DNA from: Bacillus subtilis subsp. subtilis
Lineage (GTDB): Bacteria; Pseudomonadota; Gammaproteobacteria; Xanthomonadales; Xanthomonadaceae
Length of the DNA: 53,315 nt
Assembly (NCBI GenBank): GCA_021733645.1
Contig: JAHREJ010000030.1
Span: 1-53,315 of the forward strand
Reading direction: 5' to 3'
Shown: positions 9,624 through 18,193 of the stretch, piece by piece
Position numbering within the stretch: position 1 is the stretch's first letter
How the letters are laid out: each line of letters opens with the position of its first letter
Made by a program: the position numbers and the translations under genes
The notes under the pieces: model-generated
Told to the model about the DNA's origin: nothing
Database searches by the model: none
The model's input: the letters and a program-made list of their open reading frames with translations, nothing else

Positions 9624-11720
9624 TTACTTCGAGAGCTGCTCCCACAGGAAGCTGTAAGCCAAAGCCGACATGTGCGCGGCCTGCGCATTGTTGGCCGCCC
9701 CGCCGTGGCCACCCTCGATGTTCTCGTAGTAGGTCACGTCCTTGCCGGCCGCGATCATCTTGGCGGCCATCTTGCGGGCGTGGCCCGGATGCACGCGGTC
9801 ATCGCGGGTGGAGGTGGTGAACAGCACCGGCGGGTAGGTCTTCTTCGGGTCGAACAGGTGGTACGGCGAGAAGGTCTGGATGTAGGACCAGTCGGCCGTG
9901 TCCGGATTGCCGTACTCGGCCATCCACGACGCGCCCGCCAGCAGGTGGCTGTAGCGCTTCATGTCCAGCAGCGGCACCTGCACCACCACCGCCCCGAACA
10001 GCTCCGGGTACTGGGTAAGCATGTTGCCGGTGAGCAGGCCGCCGTTGCTGCCGCCCTGCACGCCCAGGTGTTTGGCCGAGGTGATCTTGCGGCTGACCAG
10101 GTCACGGGCGACCGCGGCCATGTCTTCATACGCCTTGTGGCGGTTCTGCTTCAGCGCCGCCTGGTGCCAGCGCGGGCCGTACTCGCCACCGCCGCGGATG
10201 TTGGCCACCACGTACACGCCGCCCTTCTCCAGCCAGGCCCGGCCCATGCCGCCCGAGTACGACGGGGTCAGCGAGATCTCGAAGCCACCGTAGCCATACA
10301 GCAGGGTCGGATTGGACCCGTCCAGCTTCATGTCCTTGGCGTGCACCACGAAATACGGCACGCGGGTACCGTCCTTGCTGGTGGCGAAGTGCTGCTCGAT
10401 CACCTTGCCCTGCGCATCGAAGAACGCCGGCATGGTCTTGAGCACTTCGGGCTGCTTGCCGATCTCGGCCAGCGCCAGCGTGGTGGGGGTGAGGTAGTCG
10501 GTGACGGTCATCCACACCGCATCGCTGTCATCGGCATCCACCGCGCCTACCGCCACGGTACCGAACGACGGCGCACCGGTGAAGTCGCTCTTCTTCCAGC
10601 CACTGTCGGTCGGGGTGAGCACGCTCAGGCGGCTCTTGACGTCGTCCAGCACGTTGAGCACCAGATGGTTCTTCGTCCAGGTGCTGCCGGCCAGCGAGGT
10701 GGTGTCGGTGGGCGCGAACAGCACCTCGAAATCACGCTTGCCGGCCAGGTAATCGTCCAGCTTGGTCACCAGCAGCGAGCCGGCGGTGTAGGTCTTGCCG
10801 CCCACCGTCCACGCATCGCGCAGCTCCAGGGTCAGCCACTGCTTGCGCAGGCCCTTTTCGGCCGAGTTCGGCGCGTCGATCCTGGTCAACGTGCCATCGT
10901 TGGCGCGCAGGTAGATCTCGTTGTTGTAGAAGGCCAGCGTGCGGCTGACCAGGTTACGTTCGTAGCCGGGCGTGTCATCGTGCATGGCCGCGATGTACAT
11001 GTCATCGGGCTTGCCTTCGTACACCACGCTGGCCGACGCCATCGGCGTGCCGCGCTTCCACAGCTTGGCCACGCGCGGGTAACCGGACGTGGTCATCGTG
11101 CCGGCACCGAAATCGGTGTAGACAAACACCGTGTCACGGTCGATCCAGTTCAGCCCGCCCTTGGATTCGGGGCGGAAGAAGCCGTCCTTGATCCAGCGCT
11201 TGTTGGCCAGGTCGAACTCGCGGGTGACATCGGCATCGGCGCCGCCGCGCGACAGCGCGATCAGGCAGCGCGAATAGTCCGGGCGCAGGCAGTCGGCGCC
11301 GTGCCAGACCCAGTTCTCGCCTTCGGCCTTGTTCAGGGCATCCAGGTCGAGCACGGTTTCCCAGGTGGGCGAGGCCTTGCGGTACTCGGCCAGCGTGGTG
11401 CGCCGCCACAGGCCGCGCTCGTGCTGTTTGTCCTTCCAGAAGTTGTAGTAATAGTCGCCGATCTTCTGCACACCGGGAATCTTGGCGTCCGAATCGAGCA
11501 CCTCGCGGATGCTGGCTTCCATCTGCTTGAATGCCGGGGTCTGGGCCAGGCGGCCTTCAGACTTGGCATTCTGCTGCTTGACCCAGTCCAGCGACTTGTC
11601 GCCGGTCACGTCTTCCAGCCACGCGTACGGGTCGGCGGGGGTCTCAGCGGCCATTGCAGTACCTACCGCACCCGCGGTGATCAGGCCTGCCATCAAGCAG
11701 GCGGAAGCGATTTTGGACAT
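9624..11720 (-). CDS. prolyl oligopeptidase (S9A), exported
   Basis: Cleaves short peptides after proline. 698 residues from MSKIASACLMAGL, the only start that gives a clean signal peptide (cut near TAMAA). The longer open frame to 12830 runs through an unrelated gene. The mature N-terminus DPYAWLEDVTGDKSLDWVKQQN is the propeptidase signature. The nucleophile is S558 in GGSNGGLLTG, and the catalytic His is H672 in EGGHGG. It is a paralogue of the oligopeptidase B gene only 1.7 kb away. It has its own terminator. Confidence 0.94.
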   Translation of the reverse strand: MSKIASACLMAGLITAGAVGTAMAAETPADPYAWLEDVTGDKSLDWVKQQNAKSEGRLAQTPAFKQMEASIREVLDSDAKIPGVQKIGDYYYNFWKDKQHERGLWRRTTLAEYRKASPTWETVLDLDALNKAEGENWVWHGADCLRPDYSRCLIALSRGGADADVTREFDLANKRWIKDGFFRPESKGGLNWIDRDTVFVYTDFGAGTMTTSGYPRVAKLWKRGTPMASASVVYEGKPDDMYIAAMHDDTPGYERNLVSRTLAFYNNEIYLRANDGTLTRIDAPNSAEKGLRKQWLTLELRDAWTVGGKTYTAGSLLVTKLDDYLAGKRDFEVLFAPTDTTSLAGSTWTKNHLVLNVLDDVKSRLSVLTPTDSGWKKSDFTGAPSFGTVAVGAVDADDSDAVWMTVTDYLTPTTLALAEIGKQPEVLKTMPAFFDAQGKVIEQHFATSKDGTRVPYFVVHAKDMKLDGSNPTLLYGYGGFEISLTPSYSGGMGRAWLEKGGVYVVANIRGGGEYGPRWHQAALKQNRHKAYEDMAAVARDLVSRKITSAKHLGVQGGSNGGLLTGNMLTQYPELFGAVVVQVPLLDMKRYSHLLAGASWMAEYGNPDTADWSYIQTFSPYHLFDPKKTYPPVLFTTSTRDDRVHPGHARKMAAKMIAAGKDVTYYENIEGGHGGAANNAQAAHMSALAYSFLWEQLSK

Positions 11721-11754
11721 TACGGCTCCAGGCGGACATAGGCCCCGGACGCTA

Positions 11755-12111
11755 TCACACCGGCTGGCCGGCGCTCCCGTGTCGAAGGTCAGGGCGCGCG
11801 GCGCGTGGAACCGCGCGGGTCCGCCGGCGGGCCTGCGGGCCGCGACGACGGCCACTGCGCCGGCGCAGCAGCGCCGGCGGCAGGCTGAAGCGGTACAGGC
11901 TCCACCAGGCCAGCCAGGGCATGCCCACCAGCCATAGTGGCAGCCAGCCCAGCCAGTCGCTGCTGCCGCGCGCGGCCGGCCACACCAGCACCAGTGCCAA
12001 CCCGGCCAGGGCGGTCTGCCGGACCCAGCGCAGCACCTGCGGGTCGGGCGCACCGGCGGCACCTGCCTGGGCATGTGAACGCGGGGAATGACGCGAAGAC
12101 GACAAGGGCAT
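11755..12111 (-). CDS. small predicted membrane protein
   Basis: 118 residues. A GGAG lies 8 nt before the ATG, supporting translation. Two hydrophobic segments are visible at about residues 30-47 and 53-70 (WLGWLPLWLVGMPWLAWW). They are followed by a very basic Arg-rich C-terminus. It ends 34 bp upstream of the prolyl oligopeptidase gene on the same strand. I do not recognise a family. The Arg-rich tail could reflect GC bias, so the exact C-terminus is less certain than the membrane part. Confidence 0.6.
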   Translation of the reverse strand: MPLSSSRHSPRSHAQAGAAGAPDPQVLRWVRQTALAGLALVLVWPAARGSSDWLGWLPLWLVGMPWLAWWSLYRFSLPPALLRRRSGRRRGPQARRRTRAVPRAARPDLRHGSAGQPV

Positions 12112-12272
12112 GACACGACTCCGTGCGAAAGTGATGGCTCACCTTGCCGTGCCACCATCTCACTGGCTGCGACCTGTTGCCGCAGCCGGCACGCCCAGCG
12201 TGAACGCCACCATTGACGTTCTTCGTCGTCCCACCCACCATGCCCGTGCCAGCCACTGGAGCCTTCTGCCGC

Positions 12273-12878
12273 ATGTCTCTGAACCGCCCGCTTCGCGCTG
12301 TCCTGTTGCTGTCGACGCTGTCGCTGCTGTCTGCCTGCGCCTTCCGCCACGAGGCCAAGCCAAGCCCGGCGCCGGTGGCGACCGAGGCCGGCAGCGCCCC
12401 GATCGACCTGCAGAAGTTCATGGGCACCTGGTATGTGATCGGGCGGGTACCCAACCCGATCGAGCGCGGCCACGTGGCCAGCGTCAACGAGTTCAGCCTG
12501 CGCGGGGACCAGAAGGTCTCCATCACCTACCGCTACCGCAATGGGTTCTCCGAACCGTTGCAGCAGCTGACCGTGCGCGCCTCGGTGGACGAGGACAGCG
12601 GCAACCACAACTGGCGCACCTGGTTCTACAAGATCGTGCCCACCCACACCCGCGTGCTGGAAGTGGCACCGGACTATTCGTGGGCGATGCTGGGTTACCC
12701 CGGCCGCGAGATGGCGTGGATCTTCGCGCGCCAGCCGGACATGGACAAAGAGCTGTACAAGGAACTGGCCACCCGCCTGCGCGACGAGTACGGGGTCAAT
12801 ACCGACAAGCTCAAGCGCGTGCCGCAGCACCCCGAGCAGGTGGACCGGCTGGGGTATGAGGTGCCGAACGTCCGGTAA
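12273..12878 (+). CDS. blc: lipocalin-family outer-membrane lipoprotein
   Basis: Bacterial lipocalins (Blc) bind lipids in the envelope. 201 residues. The lipoprotein signal MSLNRPLRAVLLLSTLSLLS is cut before a Cys in the lipobox LLSAC. The lipocalin motif GTWYVIGRVPNPIERG starts near residue 50. It is followed by the strand NEFSLRGDQKVSITYRYRNG and the conserved WAMLGYPGREMAWIFARQP. The nearest GGAG is about 11 nt from the ATG, a little far. It is divergent from the small membrane protein gene and convergent with higA. Confidence 0.92.
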   Translation: MSLNRPLRAVLLLSTLSLLSACAFRHEAKPSPAPVATEAGSAPIDLQKFMGTWYVIGRVPNPIERGHVASVNEFSLRGDQKVSITYRYRNGFSEPLQQLTVRASVDEDSGNHNWRTWFYKIVPTHTRVLEVAPDYSWAMLGYPGREMAWIFARQPDMDKELYKELATRLRDEYGVNTDKLKRVPQHPEQVDRLGYEVPNVR

Positions 12879-12887
12879 GGGCCGCGG

Positions 12888-13190
12888 TCAGGCTGCCTCG
12901 CGCGGCTGCACCCTGCGCTCGATTTCCTGGCGGGTCGGCAGCGTCTTCAGATCGTACTCGGCCCGGAGGGCCAGCCACGACGCGGCGTCCCCGCCGAAAT
13001 GACGGGCCAGGCGCACTGCGGTATCGGCGGTGACGCCGCGGGTTTCATGCACGATGGCATGCAACCGCGTTGGCGGCACGTCCAACACCCGTGCCAGCCC
13101 AGTGATGCTCAGCTGCAACGGCAGCAGAAACTCCTCGCGCAGGATTTCGCCCGGATGGACGGCCCTGAGGTTGTTGGTGGGGCGGCTCAT
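12888..13190 (-). CDS. higA: HigA antitoxin
   Basis: 100-residue HTH_XRE protein of the HigA family, expected to bind and neutralise HigB and to repress the operon. The N-terminus NLRAVHPGEILREEFLLPL is the family hallmark. The helix-turn-helix covers about residues 27-60 (ITGLARVLDVPPTRLHAIVHETRGVTADTA split across helices). It starts 10 bp after the higB stop. The toxin-first gene order is characteristic of hig loci. Confidence 0.93.
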   Translation of the reverse strand: MSRPTNNLRAVHPGEILREEFLLPLQLSITGLARVLDVPPTRLHAIVHETRGVTADTAVRLARHFGGDAASWLALRAEYDLKTLPTRQEIERRVQPREAA

Positions 13191-13200
13191 GGATGGCACC

Positions 13201-13479
13201 TCAGTGGTAATCGACGAGCTCGACATCACGCGGACCGTTGTCGGTCCAGACAAAACACGGTCGCCACTGCGCGTTGACGCGGATGCTGTGCTGCCCGCCT
13301 CGGTCGCCGTACAGCGCTTCGAGCCGATTTCCGGGCGGGCTGCGCAGGAACTGCAGCGTCTGTGCAGCATCCAGCATCTGCAGTCTGCGCTCGGCCAGTG
13401 ATTGGAACGCACGGAATTGTCGAGGGCATCGTCCGGCAAACAGCGCGAGCGTGTGACGGCATCGGAAGGACTGGGTCAT
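13201..13479 (-). CDS. higB: HigB toxin (RelE/ParE superfamily)
   Basis: 92 residues from the ATG at 13479. It is a ribosome-dependent mRNA interferase in characterised homologues. Visible family features are RQFRAFQSLAERRLQMLDAA, LRSPPGNRLEALYGDRGGQHSIRVN, QWRPCFVW and the terminal VELVDYH. A start twelve codons earlier is in frame, but it would lie inside the palindromic region and adds nothing conserved. No good ribosome binding site precedes the ATG, consistent with weak or leaderless translation. Confidence 0.92.
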   Translation of the reverse strand: MTQSFRCRHTLALFAGRCPRQFRAFQSLAERRLQMLDAAQTLQFLRSPPGNRLEALYGDRGGQHSIRVNAQWRPCFVWTDNGPRDVELVDYH

Positions 13480-13509
13480 TCCGCACAGCGTATTACGCGA
13501 AACGGAATG
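13477..13509 (-). promoter_or_regulatory. candidate HigA operator / promoter dyad
   Basis: CATTCCG at 13477-13483 and CGGAATG at 13503-13509 form an inverted repeat around a perfect 11-bp palindrome GCGTA-T-TACGC at 13488-13498. The outer repeat includes the higB start codon. TAATAC inside the palindrome could be a -10 on the minus strand. Autoregulation by HigA here is inference. Confidence 0.6.
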
Positions 13510-13575
13510 CCACACAGGTGCCCGTCACGCGATGATGCGCGGGCCGAGCACTTGATTGATCGAACCTGCGCAGGC

Positions 13576-13660
13576 TGCCGCCCTGGCATTCCAATGGGCG
13601 GCACGACCTGCGCCCGGCCCAGCCGCCGCGGAAGGTGGTGTACCGACCAACGGTTGGTAC
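13576..13660. repeat. REP-like hairpins downstream of metI
   Basis: TGCCGCCC/GGGCGGCA is at 13576-13603, and GTACCGACC-AAC-GGTTGGTAC is at 13640-13660. The second resembles the GCCGACC-type palindromes elsewhere in the window. They fill the gap between metI and higB, where a metQ gene might be expected. No T tract follows either. Confidence 0.6.
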
Positions 13661-13667
13661 CTGCCGG

Positions 13668-14357
13668 TTATTTCCGGCTGTAGTGGGACACCAGCCAGTC
13701 GCCCAGCATCTGCAGCAGCTGCACCAGCACCAGCAGCAGCACCACGGTGACCAGGGCCACGTCGGTGTGCGAGCGCTGGTAGCCGTCGCGGAAGGCCAGG
13801 TCGCCCAAGCCGCCCGAACCAATGGCACCGCCCATCGCGGTGAAGCCGATCAGCGCGATCACGGTGACCGTGGCGCCGGCGATCAGGCCGGGCCGCGCTT
13901 CAGGCAGCAGCACCCGGGTGACCAGCTGCCAGGTGGTGGCACCCATCGCCTGGGTGGCTTCGATCACGCCGCGGTCCACTTCGCGCAGCGCCGTTTCCAC
14001 CAGGCGCGCATAGAACGGTGCCGCGCCGATCACCAGCGGCACGATGGCGCCGCGTACGCCCAGCGAGGTGCCCATCATCCATAGCGTGAGCGGGATCAGC
14101 ACGATCATCAGGATGATGAAAGGCACCGAACGCAACAGGTTCACCAGCAGCGCCAGGCTGCCGTACAGCACCGGCTTGCGATGCAGCTGCGGCGAACCGG
14201 TCAGGAACAGCAGCACGCCCAACGGCAGGCCGATGGCCAGGGTCAGCGGCAGCGAGCCGCCAAGCATCAGCAGGGTGTCCAGGGTGGCCTGGCCGATGTC
14301 GGCCCACTTGCCCGCGTCCAGATGGCGGAAGAAACCGCCCGCAGTGGCCAGGATCAT
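13668..14357 (-). CDS. metI: methionine ABC transporter permease MetI
   Basis: 229 residues with about five membrane segments. The EAA loop is visible as [25 protein letters not shown], which contacts the MetN ATPase. It is typical of the D-methionine uptake permease, including the motif [13 protein letters not shown] near the C-terminus. Its ATG overlaps the metN stop as ATGA. Instead of metQ, a REP pair and a toxin-antitoxin locus follow. Confidence 0.94.
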   Translation of the reverse strand: MILATAGGFFRHLDAGKWADIGQATLDTLLMLGGSLPLTLAIGLPLGVLLFLTGSPQLHRKPVLYGSLALLVNLLRSVPFIILMIVLIPLTLWMMGTSLGVRGAIVPLVIGAAPFYARLVETALREVDRGVIEATQAMGATTWQLVTRVLLPEARPGLIAGATVTVIALIGFTAMGGAIGSGGLGDLAFRDGYQRSHTDVALVTVVLLLVLVQLLQMLGDWLVSHYSRK

Positions 14358-15361
14358 CGACGCAGCTCCTCAAGGTGGACACCGGCGGCAACGAAACCGG
14401 CCTGTGCGGCCGCCACGTCGCCACCGACCAGCGACACCGTCAGCTGGCCATACGGGGTGTCCTTGATCCGGTCGATGCGGCCGGACAGGATGTTGTAGTC
14501 CACGCCGGTTTCGCGCGCGATGCGCCCCAGCAGCGGTTCGTAGGTGTCAGCCCCCAGGAAGGTCAGGCGCACGATGCGCCCGGCCACGGCCTGGAAGTCC
14601 CGGTGCAGCTCGCCCTCGTCGACCTGTTCGGACTCGCTGACAAAGCGCCGCGTGGTGAGGTGCTGCGGATGCAGGAACACGTCGGTGACCGGCCCGGTTT
14701 CCACCAGGTGGCCGGCATCGAGCACGGCCACGCGGTCGCAGACCCGGCGGATCACGTCCATCTCGTGGGTGATCAGCACGATGGTCAGGCCCAGCTCGCG
14801 GTTGATCTTGCCCAGCAGCTTGAGCACCGAGGCGGTGGTCTGAGGATCCAGTGCGCTGGTGGCCTCGTCGCACAGCAGGATCTGCGGCCGGGTGGCCAGC
14901 GCGCGCGCGATGCCCACGCGCTGCTTCTGGCCGCCGGACAACTGCGCCGGGTACTTGCTGGCATGCGCCTCCAGGCCCACGGTATGCAGCAGTTCGTCTA
15001 CCCGCGCATCGATCTCCGCGCGCGGGGTACCGGCCAGTTCCAGCGGGAAGGCGACGTTGGCCGCCACCGTGCGCGAGGACAGCAGGTTGAAGTGCTGGAA
15101 GATCATGCCGATCCGGCGGCGCAGCGTGCGCAGGCCGTCGGCATCGAGCGCGGTGACATCTTCGCCGTCGATCAGCAGGCGTCCGCCGGTAGGTTCTTCG
15201 AGCCGGTTGATCAGGCGGATCAGGGTCGATTTGCCCGCACCGGAATGACCGATGATGCCGAACACTTCGCCGGCCTCGATGGTCAGGTCCAACGGCTGCA
15301 GCGCGGCGATCGCGCGGCCGCCGACGGCATAGGATTTGTGCAGGCGCTGGAACTCGATCAC
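14354..15361 (-). CDS. metN: methionine ABC transporter ATP-binding protein MetN
   Basis: 335 residues. ABC ATPase with Walker [10 protein letters not shown] near residues 38-46, Q-loop FQHFNLL, signature LSGGQKQR, Walker [13 protein letters not shown], and the switch His in LITHEMD. The C-terminal part (about residues 250-335) is the NIL domain that senses intracellular methionine and inhibits transport. The first gene of a two-gene unit with metI. Confidence 0.95.
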   Translation of the reverse strand: MIEFQRLHKSYAVGGRAIAALQPLDLTIEAGEVFGIIGHSGAGKSTLIRLINRLEEPTGGRLLIDGEDVTALDADGLRTLRRRIGMIFQHFNLLSSRTVAANVAFPLELAGTPRAEIDARVDELLHTVGLEAHASKYPAQLSGGQKQRVGIARALATRPQILLCDEATSALDPQTTASVLKLLGKINRELGLTIVLITHEMDVIRRVCDRVAVLDAGHLVETGPVTDVFLHPQHLTTRRFVSESEQVDEGELHRDFQAVAGRIVRLTFLGADTYEPLLGRIARETGVDYNILSGRIDRIKDTPYGQLTVSLVGGDVAAAQAGFVAAGVHLEELRR

Positions 15362-15502
15362 TTCGCGGTCAACCGGGCATCGACGGGAGGGGGCGTGCAG
15401 CCTACCAGCGCGGGGCGGCCCTGGCCCGTGCGGCAGCGCGCAATGATATTCCGTTTGGTTCTAAGCGGGCGTGATCGGTCCCGCCAGGGGACCGGCCAAG
15501 GC

Positions 15503-16399
15503 TCAGGGGTGGTCCAGCGGCGCCGGGGGCTGGACCTTGCGGACGCGCTCGCGGTGCAGCAGGTACAAGCCGGACGCGACGATGATCGCCGCGCCCAGCC
15601 AGGTGATCTGGTCCGGCAGTGCCCCCCAGAACAGCAGGTCCCAGCCAATCACCCAGACCAGCCCGGTGTACTCCAGCGGGGCGATCAGGGAGGCCTCGCC
15701 GAGCTGGAACGCGCGGGTCAGCGCCACCTGCCCGCCCGCCCCGGCCAGGCCCATGCCGGCAATCAGCGCGGCATGGCCCACCTGCAGCGGCTGCCAGTCG
15801 GGGATGGCCAGCAGGCCGGCGCCCAACGCCAGGATCACCAGAAACCACACCACCATCGACTGCGGGGTGTCGGTGCGGGTGAGCATGCTGACCGTGATCG
15901 CCGCGATGGCATAGGCGGTGGCCGCCAGCAGCACCATCAGGCCCGGCACCGAGATGAAGCCGCCCACGCCGGGGCGCAGCACCACCAGCACCCCGACCAG
16001 GCCAATGCCGATGGCGATCCAGCGGCGCGGGCCAACGTGCTCACCCAGCAGCGGCACCGACAAGGCGGCGATCAGCAGCGGGGCGACGAAATAAATGGTG
16101 TAGGCCGTGGACAGCGGCAAGGTGCGCAGGGCATAGACGAAACAGCCGATCATCACCATGCCCAGCACGCCCCGCAGCAGGTGCAGTGCCCAGCGCGTGG
16201 GCACCAGCGAACGCGGACCGGCAGTGGCCAATACCCAGACCAGCACGAACGGCAGCGAGGCGGCGCCACGCAGGAAGGTCACCTGCAAGGTGGGATAGCT
16301 GGCCGACAACTGCTTCATGCCGGCGTCCATCAGCGAGAAGCAGGCCACTGCCATCAGCATCCAGGCGACGGCGCGGGAGGGGGATTTCTGGGTAATCAT
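15503..16399 (-). CDS. EamA/DMT-family transporter
   Basis: 298 residues with about ten hydrophobic segments arranged as two EamA repeats (about 10-140 and 150-285). Conserved EamA features include ATFLRGAAS-like VTFLRGAASLPFV, YALRTLPLSTAYTIYFVAPLL and the second-repeat EASLIAPLEYTGLVW. It probably exports a small metabolite, but the substrate is unknown. It is divergent from yajQ, with 79 bp between starts. Confidence 0.92.
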   Translation of the reverse strand: MITQKSPSRAVAWMLMAVACFSLMDAGMKQLSASYPTLQVTFLRGAASLPFVLVWVLATAGPRSLVPTRWALHLLRGVLGMVMIGCFVYALRTLPLSTAYTIYFVAPLLIAALSVPLLGEHVGPRRWIAIGIGLVGVLVVLRPGVGGFISVPGLMVLLAATAYAIAAITVSMLTRTDTPQSMVVWFLVILALGAGLLAIPDWQPLQVGHAALIAGMGLAGAGGQVALTRAFQLGEASLIAPLEYTGLVWVIGWDLLFWGALPDQITWLGAAIIVASGLYLLHRERVRKVQPPAPLDHP

Positions 16400-16478
16400 G
16401 GCCCATTATCGCCACGATCGAGCGGTCGTCCATGCCGGGGTGGGTAGAATGTCGGCATTCACCCGTTGGAGTTCCCCC

Positions 16479-16961
16479 ATGCCTTCTTTCGACGTCGTCT
16501 CCGAAGTCAACACCCACGAACTGACCAACGCGGTCGACCAGGCCAACCGCGAGCTGTCCACCCGCTTCGACTTCAAGGGCGTGGACGCCAGGTTCGTGCT
16601 GGAAGACAGCGTGATCAGCCAGTCTGCGCCGAGCGATTTCCAGCTGCAGCAGATGACCGACATCCTGCGCGCACGGCTGATCGCGCGCGGCATCGACGTG
16701 CGCTGCCTGGAGTTTGGCGACATCGACACCAACCTGGCCGGTGCGCGGCAGAAGGTCACGGTCAAGCAGGGCATCGAGCAGAAAGTGGCCAAGCAGATCG
16801 CGGCCAAGCTCAAGGAAGCCAAGCTCAAGGTCGACAGCCAGATCAATGGCGACAAACTGCGCGTGAACGGCAAAAAGCGCGACGACCTGCAGGACGCCAT
16901 CGCGGCGCTCAAGAAGGAAACCTTCGACGTGCCGCTGCAGTTCGACAACTTCCGCGATTGA
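16479..16961 (+). CDS. yajQ: YajQ family nucleotide-binding protein
   Basis: 160 residues from MPSFDVVSEVNTHE, with a GGAG about 7 nt upstream that decides the start over the longer frame from 16317. Members bind nucleotides. In Xanthomonas campestris the homologue is a cyclic-di-GMP-binding protein that acts on virulence gene expression. Conserved segments STRFDFKG, ARQKVTVKQGIEQ and GDKLRVNGKKRDDLQ are all present. Confidence 0.95.
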   Translation: MPSFDVVSEVNTHELTNAVDQANRELSTRFDFKGVDARFVLEDSVISQSAPSDFQLQQMTDILRARLIARGIDVRCLEFGDIDTNLAGARQKVTVKQGIEQKVAKQIAAKLKEAKLKVDSQINGDKLRVNGKKRDDLQDAIAALKKETFDVPLQFDNFRD

Positions 16962-16972
16962 TGGCATCGGCA

Positions 16973-16993
16973 GTGCCGGGCGCGGCCCGGCAC
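16973..16993. repeat. REP-like palindrome between convergent genes
   Basis: GTGCCGGGC-GCG-GCCCGGCAC, a 9-bp perfect stem, lies 11 bp after the yajQ stop and 11 bp before the 3' end of the minus-strand regulator gene. It may act as a bidirectional transcript end, but it lacks a T tract. Confidence 0.6.
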
Positions 16994-17003
16994 CCCCGCA
17001 CGC

Positions 17004-18104
17004 TTACCCGCGCAGGTGCTTGTAGAGCGTGGTGCGTGAAATCCCCAGCTGCCGCGCGGCGGCCGCGATGTTGCCGTGGTGCGCGGCCACCGCCTCACGC
17101 ACGCCCTGCGCGTTGAGCGCACGCAACGACGGCAGGGGCGCCGGACCCGCCGTAACCTCACTGCACACGCCCGCCCGCGAGGCCAACGGCCCACGCAGGT
17201 ACTGCACGAATACCGCGCTGTCTTCATCCAGGCGAACGCGATAGGCCGGCCCGGCCTGCAGCAACCGCCGACGCTGGTGCGCGCTGGCACCGGCAAATAC
17301 GCCATCCAGCGTGACCTGCGGCAACGGCCCGCGCCGCGGCAGGCCAAGCAACCGGCGCGCCACCCGGTTGGCCGCACGCACGCGGCCGTCTTCCTCGATC
17401 GCCAGCAGGCCCTGCAAGGGGGACTGCAGCCAACGCGGGTCATGCTGCACGGCCAGCAGGTGGCAGGGCCGGTGTTGGACCATCAACCGATTCTCGGTGG
17501 ACAGCGCGGCCTGGCGGAAATACCCGTGCAGCAGTTCGGCATCGCGCTCGCCGGTGCCGGTGATGTCCAGCGCGCCCAGCACTTCGCCGTCCAGGCCATG
17601 CAGCGGGACGCTCAGGCAGAACACCGATGCGAAGCGATCCAGGTAATGCTCATTGCCGCGCACCAGCGCAGGCGCATCGTCGGCCAGGCTGCAGGCCGGC
17701 GCGGTAGTGCCGATGTCGGTCTCGCGCAGGCGCCGGCCCACCTGGATGGGGCGCAGCACCGGCACGTCGGCCAGGCCATGTTCGCGCTGGGCCACGATCA
17801 TGCCATCGGCATTGACACAGAACAGGGTCCAGTGGCGGCCACCGAAGGCGGCCCAGAGATGGTCGAGGTCCTCGCGCACGCAGCGCGCAAGCCGACGGTC
17901 GGCCGGGTCGTCAAGGCGCGGCCCCGACGTCGCCAGCGGCGCGTAATGCGGCTCCTGCCGGGGCTGTACGCCGGCCAGCCGCGAGCGCTCCCACGAGCGC
18001 TGCACCGCCGGGGCCAGCAGCGACCGGGCCAGTGTCCCGCCGTCGGCGAAGCGCTGGCGCGCCACCGCCAATGCCTGTTGCTGCTCCCGCTGCATGCCGC
18101 CCAA
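17004..18104 (-). CDS. GAF / Fis-type HTH transcriptional regulator lacking an AAA+ domain
   Basis: 366 residues if translation starts at a TTG at 18104, chosen because a perfect GGAGG lies 7 nt upstream. The ATG at 18095 is the alternative. The N-terminus (RSWERSRLAGVQPRQEPHY) and the GAF-like part (about 70-210, with LFCVNADGMIVAQRE and DIGTTAPA) resemble AcoR-type activators. A PAS-like segment follows (LLAIEEDGRVRAANRVARRLLG). The C-terminal Fis HTH is NIAAAARQLGISRTTLYKHL. No Walker A or GAFTGA motif exists, so it cannot drive sigma-54 directly. It lies downstream of the two dehydrogenase genes and probably regulates them. Confidence 0.85.
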   Translation of the reverse strand: MGGMQREQQQALAVARQRFADGGTLARSLLAPAVQRSWERSRLAGVQPRQEPHYAPLATSGPRLDDPADRRLARCVREDLDHLWAAFGGRHWTLFCVNADGMIVAQREHGLADVPVLRPIQVGRRLRETDIGTTAPACSLADDAPALVRGNEHYLDRFASVFCLSVPLHGLDGEVLGALDITGTGERDAELLHGYFRQAALSTENRLMVQHRPCHLLAVQHDPRWLQSPLQGLLAIEEDGRVRAANRVARRLLGLPRRGPLPQVTLDGVFAGASAHQRRRLLQAGPAYRVRLDEDSAVFVQYLRGPLASRAGVCSEVTAGPAPLPSLRALNAQGVREAVAAHHGNIAAAARQLGISRTTLYKHLRG

Positions 18105-18156
18105 GGGTGATCCTCCAAACCGGATCTGGAGCGTACACCGGCCAAGCTGACTGACT

Positions 18157-18190
18157 GCACCGTCGCAGGCCAGCGGGCCTGCGACGGTGC
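18157..18190. repeat. strong 15-bp-stem hairpin between adh and the regulator gene
   Basis: GCACCGTCGCAGGCC, loop AGCG, GGCCTGCGACGGTGC is a perfect stem directly after the dehydrogenase stop. It has no T run on the minus strand. It may attenuate read-through into the regulator or protect the upstream mRNA 3' end. Confidence 0.7.
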
Positions 18191-18193
18191 GTT

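Noticed and set aside
9672..11741. 689-residue open frame on the plus strand
   Set aside because: Shadow of the prolyl oligopeptidase gene, with the same composition bias and no motif.
11721..12830. N-terminal extension of the prolyl oligopeptidase frame
   Set aside because: The open frame continues upstream by chance through another gene's region. The signal peptide at 11720 marks the true start.
14375..16447. 690-residue plus-strand open frame across metN and the DMT gene
   Set aside because: Antisense to two well supported genes; Gln/His/Gly-rich low-complexity translation.
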